Positions 5,628 through 11,148 are shown, numbered from the stretch's first letter. The stretch: DNA of 11,148 nucleotides from an uncultured Actinoplanes sp. (GCA_934667465.1 CAKUMG010000103.1:1-11148), one strand, 5' to 3'. The notes: generated by a model not told the origin, from the letters alone. Translations and numbers: made by a program.

Positions 5628-6845
5628 TCAGTTGTTGTTGTTCCCGCCGTCGTTGTTCTCGCCACCGTTGTCGCCCTGGTTGCCCTGGTCGCCGGCGTTG
5701 TCGCCCTGGTCACCCTGGTCGCCGCCGTTGTCGCCCTGGTCGCCGTCGTTGTTGCCGCCGCCGCCGACCGTGATGCGGACCGCGTCGAAGGCCGGGGTCT
5801 CGTTGGCGCGCTCCATCATCGGGATGCGGTGCGAACCGTCACCGGCCCACGAGGCGCACTGGAACAGCCCCTCGGCGGGCAGGCCCGGGACCTGGATGGT
5901 CACGGTGTCGGGGGCGGCGCCACCCTGACGGTCCTCGGTCGCCACGAAGAACGCGGGGACGGGAGCGGGGTCCGGCGCTTCGTCGGTGCTGTTGAGCACG
6001 CGGCAGGCGGTGTGGAAGTGACCGCGGGTGATGCCGCCCGCGAGCACCGAACGCTCGACGTAGTAACCGCCCTGGCCGGCCGCGAGGAAGCGGTCCCGGA
6101 TCAGGTTGCGGGTGCTGACGCGCATGGTGAACGCCTCGTTGACGCCGACCTCGGTCGGTGCCTCGGTGATCAGCAGCGACGGGTTGTTGGCCGCGGCGCT
6201 GACCTCACCGAACTCGGTGGAGACGCAGCGGTCGCCGAGCTGGAAACCGTCGTGCGCCTGGAGCTGGCTGTCCTCGCAGGTGTTGGACAGGATGCCGAGG
6301 CCGGCACCGGGGGGCGGGGTGCCGGCGTTGCCGCCGTTGTTCCCGCCGCCGTTGTTGCCGCCGCCGTTGTTGCCACCGTTGTTGTTGCCACCGTTGCCCT
6401 GGCCCTCGCCGGCCGCGGTGCTGCCGGAGGGTGCCGGGCTCGCGCCGCCGTTGTTGCCGCCGCCGTTGTTGCCGCCGCCGTTGTTGCCGCCGCCGTTGCC
6501 CTTACCACCGCCGCCCTTGACCCACTGGCGGCACCGGTTGCGCATCTGCTCGGTCGTCGGCACGTCACCCGCGCCGTCGTCCGCGTGCTGCGTCACCTTG
6601 CCCTTGTTGGTGGTGTAGGTGCCCTGCTTCGTCTCCGTCGAGAGCTTGGCCCGCTTCGGCGCCTGCAGGTTGTTGCACGCGGCGAGGGCACGGTTCTGCG
6701 TGTTCCGGCGCTCGCTCGCGTTGGAGACCTGCGTGACGGTGACGATGCCACCGAAGACGACCAGCGTGGCCGCCGCGGCGATGATCCGGCGCCGACCGGT
6801 GAACCACTTGGACTTGGATTCTCTCCGGTAGTGCGACCTTCGCAT
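5628..6845 (-). CDS. Exported Gly/Asn-rich protein of unknown family
   Basis: A 405-residue protein starting at ATG 6845, with an AAAGGTG ribosome-binding region 8 bases before it. The N-terminus is strongly basic (residues 2-20), followed by a hydrophobic segment IIAAAATLVVFGGIVTVTQV (21-40). It is either a signal peptide or a type II membrane anchor; a cleavage site around 43 is possible but not clear. Two Gly/Asn-rich tracts (111-134 and 150-175) separate a short Cys-containing N-terminal part from a folded-looking domain (about 183-360), and a Gly/Asp/Asn/Gln tail (361-405) ends in four Asn. The folded part has GGYYVERS, GHFHTACR and PAFFVATED segments. Outside the membrane segment there are six Cys, which could form disulfides. 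I do not recognise a named family. It lies 102 bases downstream of the DUF4142 gene and is probably expressed with it. A structural or cell-wall-associated role is only a guess. Confidence 0.85.
   Translation of the reverse strand: MRRSHYRRESKSKWFTGRRRIIAAAATLVVFGGIVTVTQVSNASERRNTQNRALAACNNLQAPKRAKLSTETKQGTYTTNKGKVTQHADDGAGDVPTTEQMRNRCRQWVKGGGGKGNGGGNNGGGNNGGGNNGGASPAPSGSTAAGEGQGNGGNNNGGNNGGGNNGGGNNGGNAGTPPPGAGLGILSNTCEDSQLQAHDGFQLGDRCVSTEFGEVSAAANNPSLLITEAPTEVGVNEAFTMRVSTRNLIRDRFLAAGQGGYYVERSVLAGGITRGHFHTACRVLNSTDEAPDPAPVPAFFVATEDRQGGAAPDTVTIQVPGLPAEGLFQCASWAGDGSHRIPMMERANETPAFDAVRITVGGGGNNDGDQGDNGGDQGDQGDNAGDQGNQGDNGGENNDGGNNNN
5631..5765 (-). repeat. Low-complexity C-terminal coding repeat (Gly/Asp/Asn/Gln)
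   Basis: Encodes residues 361-405 of the Gly/Asn-rich protein as recurring GDQ, GDN and GNQ triplets with short interruptions. At DNA level the plus strand repeats blocks such as TTGTCGCCCTGGTC. The Gly-X-Y spacing is collagen-like but without proline. Confidence 0.75.
6321..6398 (-). repeat. Gly/Asn-rich coding repeat, second linker
   Basis: Encodes residues 150-175 as NNGGG-type repeats. On the plus strand it reads as alternating GTTGTT and GCCGCC codon pairs, a tract prone to length change by slippage or recombination. Confidence 0.8.
6444..6515 (-). repeat. Gly/Asn-rich coding repeat, first linker
   Basis: Encodes residues 111-134, near-perfect copies of a five-codon NNGGG unit (15 bp). 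It is nearly identical in design to the second linker and separated from it by a Pro/Ser/Ala-rich spacer of 15 residues. Confidence 0.8.
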
Positions 6846-6909
6846 TGCTGACACCTTTCTGTGTCCACACATGACGGCCAGTGAGGGAGCCGCCGGGGGT
6901 GATGCCTGC

Positions 6910-6931
6910 GGCCTGGTCGGCAGGCCAGGCC
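6910..6931 (-). other. Hairpin in the gap between DUF4142 and Gly/Asn-rich genes
   Basis: GGCCTGG (6910-6916) and CCAGGCC (6925-6931) form a perfect 7-bp stem with an 8-base loop, 17 bases past the DUF4142 stop. There is no T-tract. It could attenuate read-through or mark an RNA processing point that lowers expression of the downstream gene. Confidence 0.4.
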
Positions 6932-6947
6932 GTGAACCGGGCGCGGG

Positions 6948-7727
6948 CTATCGCGTCCGGAAGATGCGCATGGTGGTGACGACGCCGGCCACGAGGGCAC
7001 CGGCGAGGACGATCAGGATGACCGAGGTGCTGACGCCGGGCACGCCGCCCGGAGTGCCGGCGGCGGCCACCATGGCGGCGTCCACCGGCACCGCGCCGCC
7101 GGCCGCGGCCGGGTCGGGCGCGGTGGGCAGGCCGCTGTAGTCGACGATGCCGCTGCTCTCCAGCAGCGTCATGTGCGTCATGACGAACTGGTTGGTGTGC
7201 TGGGCGAGCTTGCGCACCGTGTCGTTGCGGGTGCTGGCCCGGATCGTGGCGATCGCGGGGAAGATCTTGCCGTGCGCCGCCCGCAGCCGGTCGATGTAGA
7301 TCTGGTCGAACTGCTTGCTGGTCGGCGCCGTCTCCATCTCGTCCAGCCAGCCCTGCTGGTCGGGGTTCGGCAGGTTGGGCAGCTGCATGCCGACCTTCTC
7401 GGCGGCCGCGATGGCCAGCTTGTCGAGCTCGACGTGCTGGGCGGAGATCTTGGCGGCGAGTTCCTTGATGTCCTCGTTGTCGGACATGGTCTGGGCCATG
7501 TTGCCGGCCGGGACCTCCCAGAGGCCGGCCAGCCGGACCTTGATGATGAAGTCGCGGTCCGCCGGGGCGAGTGTGCCGGCCCCGTTGTCGGTGAGGCCCG
7601 TGTTCGGCGGCACCGGCACCTCGGCCGCCCTCGCGGTGCCGGCCGGGGCCAGCATCAACGCCAGGGTGGTTGCGAGGGCGCCCACCAGCCAGCGCTGAGA
7701 CCGGCGGGACGAGCGGACGGCAGTCAT
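6948..7727 (-). CDS. Secreted DUF4142-family protein with C-terminal membrane anchor
   Basis: A 259-residue exported protein. ATG 7727 is preceded by GGAGGTG at a good distance. A signal peptide covers about 1-34 with a plausible AxA cleavage site (TARA before AE). Residues about 50-190 match the helical DUF4142 domain (PF13628, ferritin-like): DRDFIIKVRLAGLWEV, a helix with HVELDKLAIAAAEKVG, then LRAAHGKIF and HTNQFVMTHMTLLES. A flexible Ala/Gly/Pro linker (about 200-228) leads to a hydrophobic segment (about 231-250) ending in a short basic tail, RIFRTR. There is no LPxTG-like motif, so the domain is probably held on the outer face of the membrane. DUF4142 has no settled biochemical role. 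The gene has its own leader with a hairpin and a weak ECF-like promoter, and precedes the Gly/Asn-rich gene. Confidence 0.87.
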   Translation of the reverse strand: MTAVRSSRRSQRWLVGALATTLALMLAPAGTARAAEVPVPPNTGLTDNGAGTLAPADRDFIIKVRLAGLWEVPAGNMAQTMSDNEDIKELAAKISAQHVELDKLAIAAAEKVGMQLPNLPNPDQQGWLDEMETAPTSKQFDQIYIDRLRAAHGKIFPAIATIRASTRNDTVRKLAQHTNQFVMTHMTLLESSGIVDYSGLPTAPDPAAAGGAVPVDAAMVAAAGTPGGVPGVSTSVILIVLAGALVAGVVTTMRIFRTR

Positions 7728-7761
7728 CTTTCACACCTCCGACAACGGGAACGGAAAACAA

Positions 7762-7788
7762 TTCCGGCGTCTCTGTCGAACGCCGGAA
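7762..7788 (-). promoter_or_regulatory. 5' leader hairpin of the DUF4142 gene
   Basis: TTCCGGCGT (7762-7770) and ACGCCGGAA (7780-7788) form a perfect 9-bp stem with a 9-base loop, 34 bases before the DUF4142 start codon. If the promoter at 7793-7824 is real, the hairpin sits at the very 5' end of the mRNA, where it could stabilise the message. Confidence 0.5.
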
Positions 7789-7792
7789 ACGC

Positions 7793-7824
7793 TAGGAGTC
7801 CGGGTGCGGCCCCGCAATCGAAAA
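7793..7824 (-). promoter_or_regulatory. Weak candidate ECF-type promoter for DUF4142 gene
   Basis: On the minus strand TTTTCGATT, 16 bases, then ACTCCTAG. It shares TTTTC, the internal GCACCCGGAC and the CTA of the better lipoprotein promoter, but the -35 and -10 boxes are degenerate and the spacing is one base shorter. Confidence 0.3.
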
Positions 7825-7867
7825 GGGCCGTTCGAGAACCGATTTAAAGCAAACTTATGGGGCTCTG

Positions 7868-7907
7868 CCGCCCCGCCGGCCGACCGCTTCACGGCCGGCC
7901 GGGGCGG
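7868..7907 (-). terminator. Terminator-like GC-rich stem after the lipoprotein gene
   Basis: Left arm 7868-7882 and right arm 7892-7907 pair over about 15 bp with a single-base bulge and a 9-base loop. It begins 3 bases after the lipoprotein stop. There is no U-run directly after it, but an AT-rich stretch follows on the minus strand. It separates the lipoprotein gene from the DUF4142 gene. Confidence 0.65.
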
Positions 7908-7910
7908 TGC

Positions 7911-8627
7911 TCAGTAGCTGTAGTCGGACCCGGCCTCGTCGCCGGCTTCCGCGTCGCCCTTGTCGTCCTTGTCGTCCTTGTCGTCCGCCGGCGGCGCGAC
8001 GGCCTTCGACACGGGCGGCAGGCAGGTGAGGTTCTTCTTGCCTTCCGGCGTGATCACGAACCACTTCCCGCCGACGTTCTGGCCCTTCCACTGGCCCGGC
8101 TTCTTGTCGCCGATGTAGCTGTAGAGCGGCCAGTTGTCCAGGGTCAGCTGCAGGGTGCCGTCCTTGCGCTCGGTGGTGCCGAGCAGGTCGGCGTCCACAC
8201 CGTCCAGCTCGGGCTGCTCGCCCTTGTTGATGAGCTTCGGCGGCCAGATCTTCTCGCAGTCGTCGTAGCAGTTGGACACCGCCTCCGGCTTCGCCTTGTC
8301 GGCGTCGAAGCGGTAGAGCACGGCGCCGTCCTGGTCCTGCACCGTCTCGCCCATCTGCTTGACCGAGGCAGCGGTCAGCTCGGACGTGATCTCGTCGTCG
8401 CTCAGCTCGGGAGCGTCGGAGCCGGCCTCGTCCTCGTCGGTCTCGGCGCCGGGCGTGGCCGTCGCCTCGGGCGTCGCCGCCACCGCGTTGGCCGCGGGCT
8501 CCTGGCCGTAGTCGGCACTGTCGCCCGCTCCGCCGCCCGCATAGCCCTGCGGGGCGCAACCGGGCAGCACGAACGCCGCCGCGATCGCGGCGCTGACGAC
8601 GATCATCTTTCGCTTCACCGGTACCAC
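7911..8627 (-). CDS. Lipoprotein with two Yx[FWY]xxD motifs (COG4315 / PF03640 type)
   Basis: A 238-residue predicted lipoprotein. GTG 8627 is preceded by GGAGGG at 6 bases. A basic start and hydrophobic stretch end in the lipobox VLPGC (Cys24), which would be lipidated and anchored outside the membrane. A low-complexity Ala/Thr/Glu/Asp linker (25-80) follows. The folded part has two copies of the family motif: LYRFDAD (105-110) and YSYIGD (169-174). The surrounding VSNCYDDCEKIWPP and NVGGKWFVITPEG are typical of the secreted-repeat family PF03640. Cys120 and Cys124 form a CxxxC pair, with a third Cys at 202. The tail (215-238) is highly acidic, built on a DDK repeat (TTGTCGTCC repeats on the plus strand near 7957-7985). 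Its molecular function is unknown. Its own promoter resembles that of the sigma gene, making it the best candidate target of the sigma factor. Confidence 0.88.
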   Translation of the reverse strand: MVPVKRKMIVVSAAIAAAFVLPGCAPQGYAGGGAGDSADYGQEPAANAVAATPEATATPGAETDEDEAGSDAPELSDDEITSELTAASVKQMGETVQDQDGAVLYRFDADKAKPEAVSNCYDDCEKIWPPKLINKGEQPELDGVDADLLGTTERKDGTLQLTLDNWPLYSYIGDKKPGQWKGQNVGGKWFVITPEGKKNLTCLPPVSKAVAPPADDKDDKDDKGDAEAGDEAGSDYSY

Positions 8628-8666
8628 GAGAGCCCTCCAGCCCGATCAGTATCTGTGTCCGCGCTG

Positions 8667-8699
8667 TAGTACGGGTCCGGGTGCCGCCGGGGTTGAAAA
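8667..8699 (-). promoter_or_regulatory. Candidate ECF-sigma promoter of the lipoprotein gene
   Basis: On the minus strand TTTTCAACC, a 17-base spacer, then CGTACTA, 39 bases before the GTG start. The CGTACTA box and the 17-base spacing are identical to those upstream of the sigma gene. The AACC/CGT layout is the general pattern of ECF promoters. Confidence 0.6.
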
Positions 8700-8844
8700 C
8701 AGATCGGATCAATTTCCCAGAATTTTCTTTGAACCCTCCGGCCGCCCGATCCGTAAATGACGGGCCTCTCCACAGTGTTTTCACTGCGGGTGACGGGCGG
8801 TATTCATCGAGTAATTCGCGGGTCCGATTCGCGTTCCGGGCACG

Positions 8845-8874
8845 AAAAAACCCGGCCGCAGCGGCGACCGGGTT
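8845..8874 (-). terminator. Rho-independent terminator of the sigma/anti-sigma operon
   Basis: On the minus strand AACCCGGTCGC, loop CGCT, GCGGCCGGGTT (11 bp with one G-T pair) runs into a tract of six T. It starts 19 bases after the anti-sigma stop codon. This is the clearest classical terminator in the window. Confidence 0.88.
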
Positions 8875-8893
8875 CCCTCGATGATCCGTGGCG

Positions 8894-9670
8894 TCAGGGG
8901 ACCTGCACGAGGTTCTCCGTGCCGCCGTCCGGCTTCACTTCCTGGATCTGCACGTACGCGATCTCGTCACGCGGCAGCGCCGTCGCGGCCTGGAGCAGCA
9001 GCGGCTCCTCCTGGTCCGCGGTGCCCCAGCCCTTCTCGCCCACGTTCCACGACGAGAGGACCTGGGTGTCACCGTTGACGAGCTTCGCCACCAGCTGGCA
9101 CTTCTTGGGGCCCTTGATGTTGGAGACCGCGAAGGAGATCTGCGTGCCCCAGTCCTTCTCCTCGAAGCCGACCAGCGCCGAGACGTTGGTCCGGCTGTCG
9201 GTCTTGTCCTGCGCCTGGTCGCCCAGGTCGAGACCGCCCAGACCCACGCCCGGGTTGGGCAGCGGGTCGAGCTGCTTGCTGTCCGTTGCGCTCGAGGGGA
9301 GCACCGTGACCGCGGGCTGATTCGGCGCCAGCCACTTGCCGCCGGCGAAGAGCGCGCCGATCGACAGCATGGCGAAGACGACGACCGCGGCGGCCAGCGA
9401 GTAGAGCCGGCGGCTGTTCGCGTGCCGGCGCTCCTGGCGCACCTCGCCGATCATCTGCTGGAGCACGAGCCCGTCCTTGCGGGACTGCTCGGTCGCCACC
9501 AGGGCGTCGGCGTCGACCTCCGACAGGATGTCGACCACGGGCAGCAGCGACTCGAGCTCGATCGCGCATGCCGGGCAGTCGATCAGATGGTCCTCGAACC
9601 GCTCCGCGTCCCGCTCGTCGAGCACGCCCAAGGCGTACGACGCGACGTCGAAGTGCTGTTCCTGCGTCAT
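8894..9670 (-). CDS. Zinc-binding anti-sigma factor, single-pass membrane protein
   Basis: A 258-residue regulator that should hold the neighbouring ECF sigma factor inactive at the membrane. The N-terminal cytoplasmic domain carries the zinc anti-sigma signature H28-x3-C32-x2-C35 (DHLIDCPAC), with a further candidate ligand H6. A hydrophobic segment at about 91-110 is preceded by a strongly basic stretch (RQERRHANSRR), placing the N-terminus inside. The outer domain (111-258) is beta-rich in character, with a single Cys in KKCQLVAKLV. It resembles the Ig-like outer domains of RskA/RslA-type anti-sigma factors in layout only. The ATG overlaps the sigma stop codon as ATGA, so the two are translationally coupled and made in proportion. 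Release could occur by redox or metal effects on the zinc site or by regulated proteolysis; the sequence does not decide. Confidence 0.92.
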   Translation of the reverse strand: MTQEQHFDVASYALGVLDERDAERFEDHLIDCPACAIELESLLPVVDILSEVDADALVATEQSRKDGLVLQQMIGEVRQERRHANSRRLYSLAAAVVVFAMLSIGALFAGGKWLAPNQPAVTVLPSSATDSKQLDPLPNPGVGLGGLDLGDQAQDKTDSRTNVSALVGFEEKDWGTQISFAVSNIKGPKKCQLVAKLVNGDTQVLSSWNVGEKGWGTADQEEPLLLQAATALPRDEIAYVQIQEVKPDGGTENLVQVP

Positions 9671-10350
9671 GACTGAGTCACCCCCCGCTGCTGCAGGGCC
9701 GTACGCAGGGCCCGCAGGGCGTAGTACACACGAGACTTGGCCGTGCCGAGGGGCAGCCCCAGCACGTCCGCAGCCTCCGGGACCGTCCGTCCCCGGAAGT
9801 AAGTTTCCACCAGGATCTCGCGATGCGACTGGCTCAGCGCCTTCAGGGCGTCTGTGACGGTCATCATCTGCAGCACCCGGTCGGTGTCGTCGGACTGGCT
9901 GGGGAAGCTCTCCAGCTCGCGGTCGTACGTCTCCGGGGGGCGGGCGCTGGTGCTGCGGTGGTCGTCGATCGCGATCCGCCGGGCCACGGTGACCAGCCAG
10001 GGGCGCAGCGACTGCTGCCCCTGCGCACCGAGCCGGTGGGCGTTGCGCCACGCCCGGAGCAGCGTCTCCTGCACGATGTCCTCGGCGCGCTGCCGGTCGC
10101 CGCCGGTCAGCCGGAGGACGAACATCAGCAGCGGGCCCGCGTGCTCCTCGTACAACATGCGCACGAGGGTGTCCTCGTGGCTGGGCTGCGACGAGGTCGC
10201 GGCACCGTGCCGCGCCTGTCGGGGCGTCACCGCCTGATCCTTACCAGCACTACGGCCTCCGTCGAGAGCCTGCCACCGGCTTGAAGAACCTCGCGGCGTC
10301 ATGCCGCCCACCCCCTCGGGTGTGAGCCGCTCCATGACTGTCGCATGCAT
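9667..10350 (-). CDS. ECF RNA polymerase sigma factor, SigL-like
   Basis: A 227-residue extracytoplasmic-function sigma factor. Region 2 spans about 62-132 (LYEEHAGPLLMFVLRLTG, AEDIVQETLLRAWRNAHRL, WLVTVARRIAIDDHR). A short acidic linker follows, then region 4 at about 167-220 (ALSQSHREILVETYFRGRTV, with the helix-turn-helix EAADVLGLPLGTAKSRVYYALRAL). Overall texture is closest to the mycobacterial SigL group; this is by memory, not a search. The start is well supported: AGGAGG lies 5 bases before ATG 10350, and the -10 box is 34 bases upstream. This leaves an unusual N-terminal extension of about 60 residues before region 2. It is first in an operon with its anti-sigma factor (ATGA overlap). 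The promoter at 10385-10416 suggests self-activation. Confidence 0.92.
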   Translation of the reverse strand: MHATVMERLTPEGVGGMTPRGSSSRWQALDGGRSAGKDQAVTPRQARHGAATSSQPSHEDTLVRMLYEEHAGPLLMFVLRLTGGDRQRAEDIVQETLLRAWRNAHRLGAQGQQSLRPWLVTVARRIAIDDHRSTSARPPETYDRELESFPSQSDDTDRVLQMMTVTDALKALSQSHREILVETYFRGRTVPEAADVLGLPLGTAKSRVYYALRALRTALQQRGVTQS

Positions 10351-10384
10351 CGATTCCTCCTGCCGGTGCTTTCCCCGTCGCCCC

Positions 10385-10416
10385 TAGTACGGGCGGACGG
10401 GCCCGACGGGATCAAA
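10385..10416 (-). promoter_or_regulatory. Candidate autoregulatory ECF-sigma promoter
   Basis: On the minus strand TTTGATCC, a 17-base spacer, then CGTACTA followed by GGG, 34 bases before the sigma start codon. It matches the lipoprotein promoter in the -10 heptamer and in spacing, which points to one sigma factor reading both, most simply the one encoded here. Confidence 0.6.
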
Positions 10417-10969
10417 GCGAGCGGGAAAATTTCCGGACCCGGGCGGGGCACGGGAGCATCGACGCGCAGTCGCAAAGGTTCCTCCGGTTCCAGGCGGGTG
10501 GGGACACGCTCGTGAGCCCGCGCAACAGCGGGATCGCCGGACGCGCATGAGGGGCGTCGCACCCCGGACACACCGGTGGCAGGCATCTGATCCACGAGGA
10601 ATGAATCCACGGATGCGGATGTGGGCCCAGGGGCTTGCGAATAATACTCAGCGGAACCGGTTCGCCGACAGACGCGCGGTGCGCATCCCCCACGCTCGGC
10701 GGATGCGATTTCAGCTGTACGTGACTCGGTACTCACAAGGGGTGCCGAAAGCGCGGAAACGATTCGCGTTGAGTAGTTCCGCGGCGACGGTGAGCGGGTC
10801 CGCCGCTTACCGCCGAAAGGCGCGAACCGCCCGTACCTTTCGCCGCCCGGACGCCCGCCCCGGTGCCGCTGATCAGGCACGCAACGACCATGGCCCGGCA
10901 CCCGGACGCGCCGGAACCGCACTCCCCCGATCGGCGGCAGCCTCACCCATCCGGCTGGAACACACGCGT

Positions 10970-10989
10970 GTAACGAAATTTCGGTCACG
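10970..10989. promoter_or_regulatory. Operator-like site: GTAACG / GTCACG around CGAAATTTCG palindrome
   Basis: GTAACG (10970-10975) and GTCACG (10984-10989) are direct GTMACG repeats 14 bases apart start to start. The intervening bases complete a perfect 10-bp palindrome, CGAAATTTCG (10974-10983). GTMACG direct repeats recall MtrA-type response-regulator sites, but I am not sure the spacing fits. Confidence 0.3.
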
Positions 10990-11039
10990 TTTGGCGCAAA
11001 TACGGACAGCCCTCGACGGGCCCGCGCTGGGCGGTGCAC

Positions 11040-11055
11040 CCTGGACCGGTCCAGG
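11040..11055. repeat. Perfect 16-bp palindrome
   Basis: CCTGGACCGGTCCAGG equals its own reverse complement. It directly abuts the tandem repeat array and may be an operator or just part of the repeat-rich tract. Confidence 0.5.
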
Positions 11056-11148
11056 CCAGGCCAGGGCCGTGCCGGGCCGGGACCGTGCCCGGGACAGGCC
11101 GGGACCGTGCCCGGGACAGGCCGGGACCGTGCCGGGGCAGGCCGGGAC
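11056..11148. repeat. Tandem repeat array, 22-bp unit, runs off the window
   Basis: Two exact 22-bp copies (11077-11098 and 11099-11120; unit starts CCGGGACCGTGCCCGGGA), a 21-bp variant (11121-11141) and a partial copy (11142-11148). Degenerate half-units precede them from about 11056. The unit length is not a multiple of three, so it is unlikely to be coding. Each unit contains the palindrome CCCGGG. Confidence 0.85.

Larger units (their letters stand above)
10417..11148. other. Non-coding region upstream of the sigma gene
   Basis: No frame on either strand shows sustained third-position GC bias, a credible start with ribosome-binding site, or a recognisable protein. No tRNA or rRNA pattern was found. 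It contains scattered AT-richer islands (for example around 10640 and 10975), a dyad at 10970-10989, a 16-bp palindrome at 11040-11055 and a tandem repeat that leaves the window. A gene on the plus strand beyond 11148 may have its promoter here. Confidence 0.55.

Noticed and set aside
4463..5773. Plus-strand open frame of over 400 codons across the glycosylase gene and the hairpin region
   Set aside because: Its codons are the antisense of the AlkA-type gene and its product has no recognisable features.
6780..6845. Twin-arginine export signal in the Gly/Asn-rich protein (RRR before the hydrophobic segment)
   Set aside because: The residues following do not fit the S/T-RRxFLK pattern; general secretion or a membrane anchor is more likely.
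5397..6851. Plus-strand open frame opposite the Gly/Asn-rich gene, with Val/Ala-rich repeats
   Set aside because: It arises from reading the NNGGG codon repeats backwards; the minus-strand frame has a good start, ribosome-binding site and export signal.
8773..8786. CAGTG-TTTT-CACTG inverted repeat as a regulator site
   Set aside because: Only 5 bp per arm, far upstream of the lipoprotein promoter and downstream of the terminator; could easily be chance.
10299..11039. Minus-strand open frames upstream of the sigma gene that could be small genes
   Set aside because: No third-position GC bias, no credible ribosome-binding site and no homology that I recognise; the right end of the sigma gene is fixed by its own start signal.
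11056..11148. CRISPR-like array
   Set aside because: The 22-bp copies are contiguous without unique spacers and no cas genes are present.

Overview
The window is very GC-rich, with GC-saturated third codon positions, GTG starts, leaderless-looking and strong GGAGG-type translation signals, and protein families typical of high-GC actinobacteria. Protein texture (a ROK kinase of the polyphosphate-glucokinase type, an AlkA-type glycosylase, a SigL-like ECF sigma factor with a zinc anti-sigma factor, and Gly/Asn-rich envelope proteins) suggests Micromonosporaceae, for example an Actinoplanes-like organism. The family placement is inference, not proof. Nearly everything lies on the minus strand; only the first gene and a short orphan gene end are on the plus strand.

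Left part (1-5300). A large membrane GGDEF-EAL cyclic-di-GMP enzyme enters from the left edge and ends at 2692. It is followed by about 28 codons that look like the 3' end of an otherwise missing gene. Converging on these from the right is a probable housekeeping operon read leftwards: an AlkA-type DNA glycosylase (4370-5278), a ROK-family sugar kinase (3522-4289) and a HAD hydrolase (2778-3512).

Middle (5279-5627). A 349-base gap without a convincing gene, unusually rich in stem-loops. It includes a perfect 15-bp stem, a 13-bp stem with a 27-base loop and a hairpin whose minus-strand loop carries six consecutive C.

Right part (5628-10350). This looks like an envelope-directed ECF sigma module. 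An ECF sigma factor (9667-10350) overlaps its zinc-binding, single-pass anti-sigma factor by ATGA, and the pair ends at a textbook rho-independent terminator. Downstream on the same strand lie a lipoprotein with two Yx[FWY]xxD motifs (COG4315/PF03640 type), a secreted DUF4142 protein with a C-terminal membrane anchor, and an exported Gly/Asn-rich protein of unknown family. The sigma gene and the lipoprotein gene share a promoter-like pair of elements: a TGATCC/TCAACC box, exactly 17 bases, then CGTACTA. A weaker version precedes the DUF4142 gene. The simplest reading is that the sigma factor drives its own operon and the lipoprotein gene, probably also the DUF4142 and Gly/Asn-rich genes, with the anti-sigma factor sensing the cell envelope.

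The last 798 bases (10351-11148) carry the sigma promoter at their left end and otherwise no gene I can support. They hold an operator-like dyad, a 16-bp palindrome and a 22-bp tandem repeat that runs off the edge.
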